This document shows positions 24,994 to 38,000 of a stretch of 64,000 nucleotides of DNA, in pieces (within the stretch, counting starts at the first letter, position 1; every line of letters begins with the position of its first letter). Both the position numbers and the translations under genes were made by a program. Source of the DNA: Montifringilla adamsi (lineage: Eukaryota > Chordata > Aves > Passeriformes > Passeridae); NCBI GenBank assembly GCA_017590115.1, contig JAGGNK010013003.1, forward strand, positions 1,116,001 through 1,180,000, written 5' to 3'. Under the pieces are notes generated by a model. It did not search any database. It was not told the DNA's origin and saw nothing but the letters and a program-made list of their open reading frames with translations.

Positions 24994-25049
24994 AAACTTT
25001 AATTTTCAAATCCTGGAGCTGCCGGGGCTCCTGCCTGGGGCCGCGTGCG

Positions 25050-25194
25050 GATGGCATGGGATGGGATGGGATGGGGATGGGGATGGAATGGGATAGGATG
25101 GGGATGGGATGGGGATGGAGAAGGGGATGGGATGGGGATGGGAATGGGGATGGAATGGGGATGGGGATGGGGATGGGGATGGGGATGGGGATGG
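25050..25194. repeat. GGGGAT/GGGAT minisatellite, G-quadruplex prone
   Basis: About 145 bp of tandem GGGAT, GGGGAT and GGAAT units, most regular at 25155-25190 (GGGGAT repeated six or more times). All G runs of three to four lie on the plus strand, separated by AT. That is the layout that can fold into G-quadruplexes. The repeat lengthens open frames on both strands, giving Gly/Met/Asp/Trp-rich or His/Pro/Ile-rich peptides, which explains the misleading long ORFs here. Confidence 0.9.
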
Positions 25195-28100
25195 AAGCCA
25201 GGTCCCAGCCCTTCACACACCCAGGTGGCCACTGGCTCAAAGCTTTCCCCGGGACCTTGTGCCCAATAAAGAGCTGGGAGATGCTTTGCCAGGTGTCTCC
25301 CCCTCCAAAGCAGGGAACCAGGGCTCTCCTGCATGTGGAGACTCCTGGTGACGCTCTGAGCAAGGCCACGGGGGTCAGAGGTCCAGGAGGTCGCTCACTC
25401 AGGCTGGGGGCTCTGCAGGACAGGTCCCACCAGCAGCTGGACACTCTCCAAAGAGCCACCGCTCCTTCTCCTCCAGCTCCAGCTCTTCTCCCTCTCTTGG
25501 CCCCGGGCTGGTGCTGGTTGTCCTGGAGAACAGAGGTGTTTTTCAAGGCTCAGGGCACTGTATAGGATGGGAAAAAGCCTTTTCTGCACTCCCCTCCCTG
25601 ATGGTTATCTCGGAAAGCATGACAAGGTAAGCTAAGAAAGCAGCTCTGCTGAACCAGGTCTTCCCCAGATCTTTATCAATCCCCGAGGAAATGGGCACAA
25701 ACTGAAAATCAGAGTCGTGCCAGCATTGCAGCAACCTTGCCATATTGTGAGATGTACATAGAGCATGTAAAGTCTTAGGAAAGCCTAAAAATTGTCTAAA
25801 TCAGCCTTAATTTTCCTATGAACTTAATGAAAATATTCATCTTCCCCATCAGCCACATGAGTTGCCTTATTTTAATCACAATTAATTTATCTCAGTGTGA
25901 AGATACTGGGAAGCTCCAACCCAAGTGTGAGATATGTGCTCTCCTGTACAGAAATAAACTGATTGCGTTTCTCATACCACAGGTTTTAGACCAAGAGCTG
26001 ATCTTATGAACAACAATGCTTCCAACATGGAAATGCCAAGATCCTTTGAGGGGATAAATCACATTTCCTCCACAAATACAGTTCACTATTCCATGTCACA
26101 CTACCAGGAAAAGCGTTTCTTCACCACAGCAGATAGTGTTTTTGTGGCAAAGCACGGTGGTTAACATGACAGTTTCTGTTATCCTGAGGGCTGTGTGGGT
26201 TCCACATGGTTTTCCTTGCTTCTGCCAGTGGTGGCAGTCCTTTTACATCTTTTTAAATATTACTTTCTAAGTCATTCAATACCCATCAGTTGTTCTCAAC
26301 AAGCTACATCTCTTGCAGGATTTTGCAATGTGTTATGAAAAATAGGGCTCACTTTTACTGACTCTTTTAAACTGCATGGCATGAGTGCCATGTGAGCTGT
26401 ATTCTTCATAATCTATATCTTAATTCTTTTTCAGTTGTCTGGCCCTACATCCACTGTCATTAGCTGAAAGCAAAATCAGAACCATTCCAGAGCCAACTGA
26501 CGAGGAGCTGTCTCCTCCCCATGGTATTCAGAGTCTCCATTTTGAAGCCCAAACTTCCCAAAGTGGGGAAGGATCTCCCCTGACTCCACACAGCAGGGTT
26601 AATCACCTGATTTCAAAAGTAATGTCCTGAAAAACCACAGGTTTTTTACCAACAAAAGCAATATCTTCTGTCTAGAATTTAGATGTTGCAACCAAGTGAG
26701 GAGCTCAAAATACCCTTGGGCTGGATGAAGGATTTCTGCCTCCAGGCCTCTTGGTGAATCCTTTGCCCTGAGGCATGGACCGGTGTTCAGAAGGAACTGC
26801 CTCCTATTTGCTTTCTCTGGGTTTGGAATATGTGGTTCCTTATCTTTTTCTGCAAATGGCTGCCCAGACTCATGTTTTCCAGATCACAAATTACGAGGTC
26901 AAACTGAGCAGGTACCTCCTTCTCCTTTCCCTTCTCCCTCCTCCCATCTTGGGAACCATAAGCTTCTTCCTGAGTTTTTCATTCTTCTGCTGACATCTTG
27001 TCAGGACTGGGCAGAGAGATGTGATACCAGTGCTACTTATTAATGTGGAAATTCAGTTTTAGCTAACAGACAGCTAAGACAAATAATGAAGCATTTTTCA
27101 AAGTCTGGTTTCCCTGATGGATTCTTGCATCAGTACCTTTCAGTAACAAGAATCACAGGCAGGTAAAAAGATCAGTTTAGGGTCAAATAACAAATTAGTA
27201 ATATATTGTTAGTTATTATTTCCTACAGGTGTAGGCTGAAAACTGTAAAGATAGTTTTGTTATTAAAATGTGTGTTCATTTTTAACAGCAAAGAGCTAGC
27301 TTTGAGAAGGCTGAGGCTGTGTATCTTTTGTTTTATGAGTGGAGAAAACATCAGGTAGTTACATAAGGGCAGGGATTTGGTTTGGTTTACTGTATTAAGG
27401 TCTCATTCCATGCTCTTGCCTGTAGCAAGGATGGACACAAAGGAGTCACCACCTACCTGCAGTAGCCCAGGACCTGGAGTAAACTGGGACACAATGCCCA
27501 CACACTGAAACACCAGGGGAAGATTTTATTGGGATGCTGTTAACATTTCTCTGGCATCAAAAAAAGCATTCCCTGATCTCACCGACACGAGGGACATGCC
27601 CCGTGGCTCTGAACAGCCAGAAATGCCAAAGGGGGAGAAACATTTCAGACTGTCCTCTTACACACAAGGAAGGAAAGCAGATCACAAGCCAGTTTTCAAA
27701 ACAACCTTCCTTTTCAGAGTTAGCTGTGCTCACCTCCTGTGAGAGGAGACGGCAGCTGGAATGCAGTCTGGCCATGGGAAAGGGCAGCCTTGAAGGGAGC
27801 ATCTTGAAGAGAGAAAAAGTGTCCAGGAAGGACTGGACCAGGTCGTGCAAGCAGCTGGATACCCGAGAGCTCACTCATGACTGCTGAGAGCTGTCACAGG
27901 TGAGGGACAGGGAGCCTCACGGGGGCTCTGCTGGCTGGAAGAGTTTCCAGTAATTCCAGAGCTTTTGTGCAGGGTGCTGCTTACAAACTGCTTCCCACTG
28001 GATAAACACGTGGGAGGCAAAATCTGCCACCAATGGCACCAAGAGGTGTGTGAGCCAAGGGCTCAGTTAGTTAGTAGTGCTCAATTGAATGCTTGCCTTT

Positions 28101-30699
28101 GTAGCTTGACAGCATTTTTTGAGTTCAAAATTATATTGTTTACTCTTTTTTCTCGAGTTTCTAAATAATAACTGTTTTCTTGTGTGTTATGGTACTGCCT
28201 GGTTGCCTGTTGCCCTACATATTATGCAAAGAAATACCCAGGGTAATATAAACCCAGACATATTAAAAATGTATTAATGAGTACTGGATGGAGAAAAGGG
28301 GAATAATTCTTTGAATTTTTCAGATTTTTATTGTCATTACTCAGAATAAAACAATGTTTAAACCCTGCAAATTTTTTGTGAAAGGGATTTAGTTTTTCCT
28401 TGTGTTTTTCCTGACACCTCTTAAACATGCTTTGATTTTCATTAATCATTTGATAGCAGATTACTAAGGTAGTGCAGAAAAATCAAGAAAACAAAAGAGT
28501 AATATTGGTAATTGCTTTTCAAAGGGCTGTGTTAACATTCCAACTGTTCCCTTTATGCAGCAGGGTAGTAAATAAAATGAATGAATGAAGAACTGGCTTT
28601 ATTTAAAAGCATTAACTGCTGATGCAAAAGGTGCATAGAATTTAGTCTTAGCTGGGAAGGCAATAAAAATCCTTTATTGTTAATTTTTAACTTTATATTT
28701 CCTCATAATAAGTCTGTAAAAATGCAAAATCCTCATTTTTTTTTTCATGTCCTAAGTACAGTGGATTGCACTGAAGAAAATACAAAGGTTTTCTCTTTGT
28801 TCAGTAATATTGTCTAATTCTCCCTCTTCCCCCAGGTAATAATTAAATATAGAGCATGGAACAGGGAAGGTCTGTTCATAGTCTCAGACTGGTATGAACT
28901 GGGAGCTAATCCATGGCTGTGTGACAATGTGAGAAAATGGTTGGGAGATCAGAGTAAAGGCTTCTGTTTCTAGGAAGACTCATTGAAAAGCATATAGCTC
29001 TTTTCCTGGAGAGATGCTCCAGAGCCTTTCACATGCTTATTTTAATCATTTATGAAAAATACACTGATTAGGAAAAAAAAAAAAAAGTTGAAAAAAAGGA
29101 GATGTTTCTAATTCTAGTAATTCCAAGCGGTGTCTCAAGGTTGAGCACAAAACAAACCATACATAAATAGTAGAAAACAGTCTGCATCTTGTTGCCATGA
29201 CAATGCCCTACTTATAGCACATTAAGCTGATTCATGTCTTTTCTCACCTCACTGTTAATAAATTATGGTGGCTGATGAGAATTAAGCCAGCTGGAAGAGC
29301 CAGTGAATGTAAGCAGCAAATTAATTTGCCACTTAAATGTGGTGTCCTTCAGGGGAATTGCCCTCTACATAGCAAATAATATCTTACTGTATATGTAAAG
29401 CAGTAGGAATAAGTTGAAACAGCTGATCTTTGTTTTCTTTGTAAGATTGATGGATCACAGCTCATTGCTGTACCAGCAAGAGCTGGTGCAGCCCCACTCC
29501 TGCTGTAGGCATCAACTTCATGTGGTGGCAGACGAGGCTCCTGCACTCCATCAGTGAAGATTACAGGAATAAATCTTTAAACCTTGATTCCCCAAGTCTG
29601 AGTCATGTTTTCTCCTGGAAAGTGTGGGACATTTGGCCAGCAGCTGCTGAAGGATGTCACCTGCAGTGCAGCACCTTTATGCTAAACTGGTGCAGGGTGC
29701 CTGCACGTGCAGGGTTACAATGGGGACAGTCATTTCCCAGCTGATGTGTCAGTGGGGTTTATATGCAGGTCACAGTGCAAGAATGCAGCTGAGAGCAGGC
29801 ATTCATCAACTGTGAGCAGAATTTAGGCTTCTTGATTAATGTGTATTCACACTGAAAAAGATTTTCTTTTTCTTTAGGGAAAGGTTCAACAATGGTTATG
29901 GTAGAACGGAATAAACTCTGTATAGCTCATAATGGCAGCCTTTAACAGAAACCAGCCACACTTCATTCAAACCTTTGTCTCTACACTCACTTCAAGTCAA
30001 TAAACTCTAACAGCTGGAGCTAGAGATCTGTGTTGGAGGACTTTCCAAGTAACAAGTATAAATCCCCTTGAAAAATAGCAAATGCTTGCTCTTGGGGCCT
30101 GAAATCTGTGAAACGCTAACTGAATTCTAATAAATATTCTGCTAATAAATATTCTGTGATCTTCAAGCATTTGCTCAAGTGCTGGAGCACTTCCCTATAT
30201 TTTTTCTTCACTGACTTTCTTCTTGAATGGTTTCACTTCTCTCTCAGCTGTAAATCAAATGCAAATTTTCTTTGGCATTGTGCTTCAGTTCGAGTTAACC
30301 AAAGAAACCTGATCAGAATCACCTGAGGAAGCCAAATTAAACAGTTGTTCTGTATAGCTTGGCTAAGCCAAGCCCTGCTCCTTTTGATTCTTAATTTCAT
30401 CTGCTCCTTTCAATGAAAAATCCACTGGAGGCTGGCACCTGCTCAGTTATCAAAAATGCCACTATGGTGTATTCCACTTTTGCTGCTCCTTGTCAGCCCC
30501 TTCTGGTTCTTCAGCCTCCCTCAGCAAGGCTCAGCCAAGAGGATGCCAAGCACTCCTACTCCTGCTCCTCCCCCACTGCGTTAATGCAGACTGGGAGATC
30601 GCAAAGACCCCAACCCCAGCTCTTCTCAGCAAAATGATCTTTGGGACCGCCTTGTTTCTTTCCCCCTCAGTGCTCAGAAGCAGAATCTCCCCTATGTCC
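25195..30699. other. Unique DNA, no gene seen
   Basis: About 5.5 kb. There is an A run at 29073-29086 and a small direct duplication TAATAAATATTCTG at about 30129-30158. A segment at about 29190-29340 holds balanced, motif-rich AT sequence and may be constrained, but nothing specific was recognised. Frames of up to 117 codons at 27534-27887 overlap a 105-codon frame on the other strand. Confidence 0.45.
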
Positions 30700-31105
30700 A
30701 TATCTCCCCATGCGTCCCCACACACGATTAAAGGCGAACGATTTGTTTTCCGCACATTTCCGAACATAACTCCCCGAGAGGCTTTTGGAGAAGATCCGCT
30801 GCGTTGTGCTGGGCACCCGAAGAGGCGATTCCGCTCGGAAGAAGCCGAGTTCTCCTCTCGGTCTGCAAGCCGCGCTTTGCTGGGGGCAGCGGCGCTGCCG
30901 GCCCCGCGGCGCGCGCGGCACATCTGGAGAGCGCAGCACAGCTGGATGGATCCCGCGGGCAGCGACAGCACCGGCCTCGCCCTGTCCCCGCGCTCCTTCC
31001 TGCCCGTCCTCTCACAGCCGAAATGGTGACACGGATTTTGCAATTCAAAAGCGGCTCTGTGCACCTCATCCGATGGCTTTCGGGGCACGCGTTGGGAATT
31101 GGTGC
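30700..31105. promoter_or_regulatory. CpG island, probable promoter
   Basis: Counting by eye gives about 42 CpG in about 400 bp, with the peak at 30880-30925 (CCCCGCGGCGCGCGCGG) and a second cluster around 30953-30995. The flanks on both sides drop quickly to near-zero CpG and AT-rich composition. In birds such islands usually mark promoters. No TATA box, confident first exon, splice donor or direction can be assigned. Frames of up to 185 codons on both strands are expected from stop-poor GC-rich DNA, and none is recognised. It might start a lncRNA or the 5' end of a gene whose coding exons lie outside the window. Confidence 0.6.
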
Positions 31106-32539
31106 TTTATGTTGCCTGCAGCCCTAAACTCTCATCTTCTCCCATTCCTGTAGTGCTCCTCAGCTCCATAGCAGTGTTAAGCTTTCTTTCTTTTTACTTC
31201 CACACCAGAGATTTGGATCTTGGTGAAGAAGATGGACTGTTCTAAAATGCCTTTTTTCTTTCTTTCTTTTTTTTTTTTTTCTTTATAAGACAAGACGTGA
31301 GCAAACTGAGGGATTTTTTGAATGGATTCAGAAGTATCAGCAGCTTTAAAGCCACAAAACCAAAATTCCTAGACTTCTTGCAATTTCAAGGCATAACACA
31401 AAATTTTATTTTAAATGAGATGAATTTATTATCAATTAATTTAGATCCCTACTCTGAATCATGGAAAAATTAGCACATGTTAGCTAAAGTGGAAAAAAAT
31501 AGCTAATATGGAAAAATTAGCTGCAGGAATTGTGCACTGAAATCCGCTTAAGACTTTCTGAAAATTGCAGGAACTGATGTGAAGCTGACTTCCAGCCTCT
31601 CATACAATGAGCCTTTGGGAAACAATGAGTTAATCTGTACCTTACTTTGACTCTTCCCTCTCCTGTTTTACCTTATGAGAAAAGTACTAATGATCCAAAG
31701 TGGCATCACACAGGAAACCAAACCCCAAATCTCAGGGAAGACAAATGAACACCACCATCTCTCCTGAGCTGCCATCACCCACCCTGCCCTGCCAGAGCAT
31801 CAGCTGCTGCACAGCGGCTGAAAACCTCTCCCTCCAGTGCAGCTGAGCAGATTTATATCATCTGAGTGACCCTCTTTTGTAACTTGCTTTGTGTGGGGAC
31901 CTCTGCATTTCAGGGGCTGGAGCTACAGAAAGGTGACAAGCCATTCCCATGTTTCCTTTTGATTGTTTTCCCTACTTGAAAAAGTGAGACAGAGGAGATT
32001 TGGTTACTTCTAAAGCACGTTCTGGGCAGCCACGGAGAAAGAGGATGTGCTTAGAGGATGTGCTTTTAGAGGATGTCCATGCAGCTTCTGCTGGAGCCTT
32101 GTCATGGCTGGGTGCAACCCATGCATGTGAAGGGTCACAGCCTCCAAAATCTGCCATTACCTTCCTGCCCTCACCAAGAATGTTTTTGATTTGAATTAAG
32201 ATATGTTCCACTTAATGCATCTTGGATGCCTGGGAAGTTTTTCCTATTTTTCCTGCTTGTACCTCTGAAAGAGGGAGGCATGGGGTGGAGAGCCTTTATA
32301 GATCAGCTTGCAATCTTCTCCATCTGTTTCAGTAAACAGTAGATAGAAATCATGAAAGGCAAAGCAAAAAAATCAATGCATTCCTTTGCATGGCACTTAG
32401 CACAAGGATGTCTGACTTATAGAGCCTCATTCTGAAAACCATTTATAGATGAAAGATTTTTTTTCTTCTCCCTGGGTTATTCTAGTTCATCTTCCTCATA
32501 ATGATTCTCTCCTCCAGTTTCCATTGTGAGGCACATGAC
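31106..32539. other. Unique DNA, no gene seen
   Basis: Includes a T/CTTT-rich tract at about 31249-31287 and three imperfect copies of GAGGATGTGCTT at about 32040-32077. No gene or repeat family recognised. Confidence 0.5.
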
Positions 32540-32603
32540 GTGATTCTTGGGGCTGCCCTGTGCAGGGCCAGGAGTTGGACTGTGATTCTGTGATTTTATG
32601 TAT
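32540..32603 (+). mobile_element. Short CR1 3'-end fragment
   Basis: The stretch GATTCTTGGGGCTGCCCTGT followed by GCAGGGCCAGGAGTTGGACT is the characteristic extreme 3' UTR of a young avian CR1, and it ends in GATTCTGTGATT-type octamers near 32583-32597. The usual GTGGGTCCCTTCCAACTCAG block between the GGACT segment and the octamer is missing, so there is a small internal deletion. It is a very 5'-truncated insertion or a remnant. Confidence 0.7.
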
Positions 32604-35052
32604 TGTTATTTTAAATTAAAGTGAAACAATTTTGTACTGTAGGATCACAGAAACAGATTCACAGCTGCCATATTTCCTCCAGCACAGCTATGTACACTGA
32701 GAGCTTGGGGTCTGACTTCTTGTGTGGTTTTCTTAGAGCATATTACATTACAAAAAAAATCCATCAAGTGTAAGTCTAAGCACAGCAGTAAATTGTTCAT
32801 TAGGGGGTTTGGAGATAGGTAGCCTTCAACAACCTATGCTATTAATACAACTTAGAATCAGCTTTGAGTAGTTGTGTTGTCAATAAAATGCAGAAGAAAA
32901 ACCAGTTTCCAATCAATTTTTCATATGCAGAAACACCTGAGCTCAAAACTATGAAACGGTGTGATTTATACATATATATATAATATTATAATTTATAATT
33001 ATATCTATAATTATATAATATGTATATTATATATAAACTGTGTGATTTTATATATAAATGCCAGTGGTTTTATCTGAAAGTGCCAATATTACATGCTAAT
33101 ATCAGGATATAAATGATACTCTTACTTGCTAGCTTTGAAAGTATTAATGCTCCTGGTGACTTTTTGTTTTCTGACATACAGAATTGAGGGGGTTCAGTAG
33201 CTGTTTTCAGACATGAGTACTCTGGTTGAAGTTGATTAGTTCAGCACTTAGAACAACTGGTCTCAACGTTGCCCTAATTTTGTGTGCACCTTGTGTTAGA
33301 GGAAGATGTTGCAGATCAGCAACTGATAATGCAGGCACCATATCAACGTGTCTGATTTTGCTTCCCCAGAAAATAAGTGGGCATTTTTTTCTTCAGTGGT
33401 TAGAAGCAGCCCAAATCTCCTGCCTTCCCACACTTCAGTGTCTTGTTCTGTGTGGTGGGGGGAGAGGGTGAGAGAACTCTTACCAGCGTGATTTTTATGC
33501 TGTCTTTAGAGTGTCTGAGCCTTTGGTTTCTCTTATTTACAGTCACATCTTGTGTCTGTGGCAATTACAGCCATGACTTATTCTGTAGGAAGCATGCTGG
33601 GGAAGTGTGTAATTTCACACACTATAAGTACGGAGAGAACCATTACCAGATGATGATCAGCTCCTCGAGGGTCATGAGCCACCACAGGGTTTAACAATTT
33701 TGGATCCATGTTACTTTGCAATGCTTTTGCCTGGAGACTGTATGAAAGCCTTTTTTCATCTTTAAAGATTTTTTACTTTGAAGTTAGTTGCATTAAGATA
33801 GTGAATGTCAAAAGCTGTGCATGGTGAGCTGTGGCTTCACTTATTCCCTTTTTTTTTTTTTTTTTTTTTTGAGGGGGTGGTGTCTTTCCCCCTGCAGAAC
33901 AGGGGAGACTCAACACGAGGCAGAACCCGGGCAGAAATGCATAGCCAGAACAACTGTAACTAATACCAAGCTTAGCATTTGGCCTCTGCTGAACAGCCCC
34001 TCTCTGTCTCAGGCTTCCTAAGCCAGACCTTGCCTGTTGCTGAGCCAGCAGCAGGATTTGGACCCCTTGGACCCAAAGGAGGGCATGAAGAGGAGTGGTA
34101 CAGGGGGTGACAGCAGCAGGTGACAGCCCCATGTCCCAGCAGCTTCTCGCCTCTGCTCATTTCTGCTCCTCTGGCCAGCTCCCAAATGGGTCAGCCCCAG
34201 CACCGGGGTGGATTTCAATAGCACTGTTACCTAGAAACTGGGGCTGTCTCTTCCTTCCACTGCTCACTGACTGAAGGCTCATGGGTGAAAGTTTTGCATG
34301 TGTTAAAAAACTCAAAAAAAAAAAAAAAAGAGAGAGAGAGAGGAAGGGGTCCAGCTTGCTTAGCATTTCTAGACCTCTGACAGTGCTGTCAACTGGTCTG
34401 CAACCTGCAAGGGGCCCCAAAATCTCCACTCGAGCAAACGTGGGCTCTGCAAGGCACTGATAGCTAGTGTTTGAGTCAGCACTTCTCAGTGTGTCCTGCT
34501 TGTCCTCCCTTCCAATGAAACACATACTGAAATATGAGACCTAAGTGTCTCCTTTCCTGATCTGAAGCAGTGGCAGAATACTGTCATTGACTTTGCTTCT
34601 GTGACAAAATCTGCACGGTGGCTGACAGCCACGACACCAAATGCTATTTGCCTTTTTGTTGTTGCCAGCAGTGTTAACTCTTAATGAGCAGAAAACAGAA
34701 AAAGTGTGTGTTCTCTTCCAGTACACACATGCCTCTGCCTCACTGCTGCAGGGTGAGCCGTGGCACCTATTGCTATGAGCAATCCTGGCTGTGCTTCAGC
34801 TGTTTTTCGGCAGCAAAACCTTCAATAGGATGTTTTCTTTCAGACTTAAGGTGTTTGCTGCACTTCTTTCATCTTGAAGGTAGATTAGGAGCAGGAGTGC
34901 CCGTGGTTACTTTAAGCAGTGCCATTTATGGGTCAGCTCTGGGGTAGCTTTGGTCACAGTCTGTCCTTTGGCAGCAATCTGATTTTGTAAAGTGGGATAG
35001 GGTCACACAAATATTTTTAAATGGCTGTTTACTAAATCCTGTGGTCGAAGGG
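32604..35052. other. Unique DNA with simple repeats
   Basis: No gene recognised. It contains an AT-rich palindromic stretch (32964-33059), a T run of 22 at 33849-33870 followed by G-rich sequence, and an A run at 34314-34329 continuing into (AG)n to 34343. Confidence 0.5.
32964..33059. repeat. AT-rich self-complementary stretch
   Basis: Almost pure A/T with several overlapping inverted repeats (TATAATTATATC..., ATATTATATATAA). It is flanked by two similar copies of GTGTGATTT..ATAT (starting 32960 and 33040), so it may have grown by local duplication. It can extrude hairpins and is a plausible fragile or nucleosome-poor spot. Confidence 0.7.
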
Positions 35053-35078
35053 GTGTGTGTGTGTGTGTGTGTGTGTGT
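35053..35078. repeat. (GT)13 microsatellite
   Basis: Thirteen uninterrupted GT units. It is a probable length-polymorphic marker with no other function visible. Confidence 0.95.
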
Positions 35079-38000
35079 AAGAACTTTATTTCTAATAACC
35101 ATGTCAGTTTTTCTGTGCTTTCTGAGCAGCTTGGTATGCTTGGCGCAGTTTAACATGGCTTAAGTCTGTCTACAGCTGGCCTGTTGTCCAGGTTTTCCTT
35201 ACACTAGAAAATATAAGGAAATTCTTTTCCTCTTTGTGGCAGTGCATGTCCTTAATTATCCAGAAATCATCTGAGAAATCTGAACTCAGAGAAACACAGT
35301 TCGATATCTGTGTGCTTGAAACAACAACAGAGCTTCTGCAGAGATGCTTAGCATTTATGGAAAATCCATTATGGTCAATACATATTCTTCTAATTATATC
35401 ATCAGGAGCCTGTGCAAAGTGAAAGTTCCCCATCTGGCTCACTCAGAGATGCTTTTTCTATTTTTTAATTTTTTTTAACCTTGCTGCTATTTAATTTTCT
35501 GTTGATTTTCTCCCCACTGGACTCCTGTTTCCCTCTGCTGTCCTGTTCCATGTCAGCTTGCTTCCCATCTTTTATTCCTTCCACAGTTACAAGAGGCTCT
35601 GTCCTGCAGGTCTTACGCTGGGTTCTGCCATGTGCTGACACCAATGTCTCTGCTCCAGGAGCTCTCCCTCTCCTGACCCATTCCTGTGCTCATGCCCTCA
35701 GCTGGCCTGCCTTAAAAAATTGCATATTGTTTTCCTGGGTTCATTTTTCCTATTTTTTTTTCCTTTTTGTTGTTGTTGTTGTTGTTGACTCAGTGGTGAT
35801 AGAGTAATGAACAAAGTTAAAGGATGCAGCTCCAGAAGATGTTTCTTGATTTCTTAATTCTTGTGGGTTTTAAACTTTTTTTCCCCCATGCTTTGGATTT
35901 TATACCTGACAACAGAACTGAAACAATTGAAGTGTTATAAATTTTGCTAAGCCCTCACAGCATTTTGAGAGTAGCTCAAGAATCATGAGACTGTTTTTAA
36001 GAGATTAGAGCTCTTTTTATTTTGTCTGGGTTTTTAACAAGTCCTTTGGCTATATTTGGGTCCCATTTTCAAGCTTTGTTCTGCAACCATGCACCACAAC
36101 ACGTGAAGGCTAAAACTTAATATTTTATAATAAAATTGGAATTTAAGGGGGCATCACTTCAAACAACCAAACACTGCAAGACACATAATTTGAGAGATGC
36201 CAGATCTTCTGATCTTCTCCCAAAATGTGTTTACACAGTGACCCCCTCACTACATTGGAGGTTTCTGGGTTTCTATTTATTCAAGCCACTGGGTTTTTAT
36301 TTGTTTTCATCCATTGCTTTTGAACACAGCACATATGTGCAACCTGGAACAACTGTAAATTTCGTGATGGATTGGGAATAAATATTTCCATACTTATTAA
36401 GAACTGTTTCTTGCTTTGACACTTCACCTCCCTTCCCTGGGACTATAGGATCTTTCCCAAATCCTCTCTGTGTACAGCTGATCCAAGTAGTATGTAATCC
36501 TTTTGATGCAGTTTGGCTCACTCTGAATCAGCAGAGCATTTTGTGTGCTCTTAACCTCCACACTGCAGCCACACCTGTAGGGGGGCTGCTAATCTAATTT
36601 GGATTCACAGTGGTGCCAACAAACAGGTCACTTACGGAGTTAATGTCAGCTGCTCCACTAATTACTGCAGGAAAGTGATCCCATCATCCCGGATGAAAAT
36701 GTCTAACTCCAGCCTACAAAGCACTTTCAGTGCACTAATTCTGTTAATGCTCCATTACTGCTTCATTGGAGCTGTGTAGTCCATCTCCCAAAGTGAGGTA
36801 GTAAATCCCCAACCAATTCCAGAGCTGGGAAAATGGACAGACTAAAACATCATTGACGACATTATTGGGCATTGTTTTGTGTTGGGCTTGCTCTGTTTCT
36901 TGAAGTTTATCTAGGCAGATCTTCCCTGCTAACTCTTAACTTTAGTAGTTTTCATCCTCAACTTCACCTTGAAGGGAGCTGGATGCCAAAAAACACCCTG
37001 TGGACTTGGATCTGATCTCTCTGCTCCTTAGATACTGAAATAGAAAATGAGGATATAAAGCTGCACAATTGCAATACCTTAAAGATTATCGGGGTCCCAG
37101 AAAACCTGACAGTGGCACATTTATATATATATATAAAAACCAGGTTTACATATATACATATACACCAACCCCCTTAAACACAGAAGTCAAGAATGCCTTG
37201 AAACATCTGGGTAGGTATCCTTGGGCTTGAGATCTTGCTTCTCTTGGCATGAAAAGCTCCACAGCAGCCTCAGTCCATGAGAAGTAACCTGGGCACTGTA
37301 CAACAGCAAATGTTATAGGAATAACAGAGACAGGATTCTGTGCTGCCCTTCATCCAAAATCCCCACTAAAGACATAGCTATGTACAAAGGGTCTTCTCTT
37401 CCTAAGTTTGGCAGGCTTTAATTTTCTTTTCTTTTAAGTTAGTGGGGATCCTCACACTGGCATCTTTAGAGATTCCTTAGATTTCTTCCAATCATCCTCA
37501 CTGTAATTTCTCCTGAAGCCCACATATATGTCTCCTTTGAGATGTAAAAATTGCTTTGGAATTCGTTGTCAGCCAAGTGCTTTTGAAGAGCAGAAGAAAA
37601 TGTGTTGTGCTGGGAGTTGCTGGCTGGCTTGGTTTTGAAAGGAGCTCTCAATGAGGTGTGTTCACTGTGACAGATCAACAAATATGCCCAGATGCCTGAG
37701 CTGCCTCTAGGCATTCCCTGTTCACTTCTCAGCTGAACTGCAAAGACTCTTGAAAACTTTCTTGGAAGTTGTAAGTGGAAGGAAAGTGAAAGCTGCTGAG
37801 CTCCTTGTAGCTCCTGGGATAGGAAGGGCTGGATGATGGTGGCTCCTGCAGGCACTGCTTGTCTGATACTCCCTGCATGCCCCATGCCAGGGATCTCTGT
37901 TGGCCAAAATTCCCTTGCACTGTCTTGTGGAGTTCATGCCTCAAAAATAACTGCCAGCTGCCTGCTTTTGTATTATTGTTCCTCTTGTTTTAAATGTATG

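Larger units (their letters stand above)
24750..25049. promoter_or_regulatory. CpG-rich patch with palindrome and CTCF-type motif
   Basis: By eye there are about 19 CpG in under 300 bp. Two strong symmetric or known-type motifs are listed separately: a 21-bp palindrome at 24807-24827 and CCACTAGATGGC at 24982-24993. The patch ends at the G-rich minisatellite. Taken together this looks more like a regulatory or insulator site than a gene. No TATA box or transcript border is visible. Confidence 0.35.

Noticed and set aside
24453..25565. 370-codon plus-strand frame
   Set aside because: Its centre is translated from the GGGGAT minisatellite, an overlapping 209-codon frame exists on the other strand, and no domain is recognisable outside the repeat.
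30490..31127. Several overlapping frames of 107-185 codons on both strands
   Set aside because: They lie in the CpG island, where GC-rich sequence keeps all frames open; no domain was recognised.
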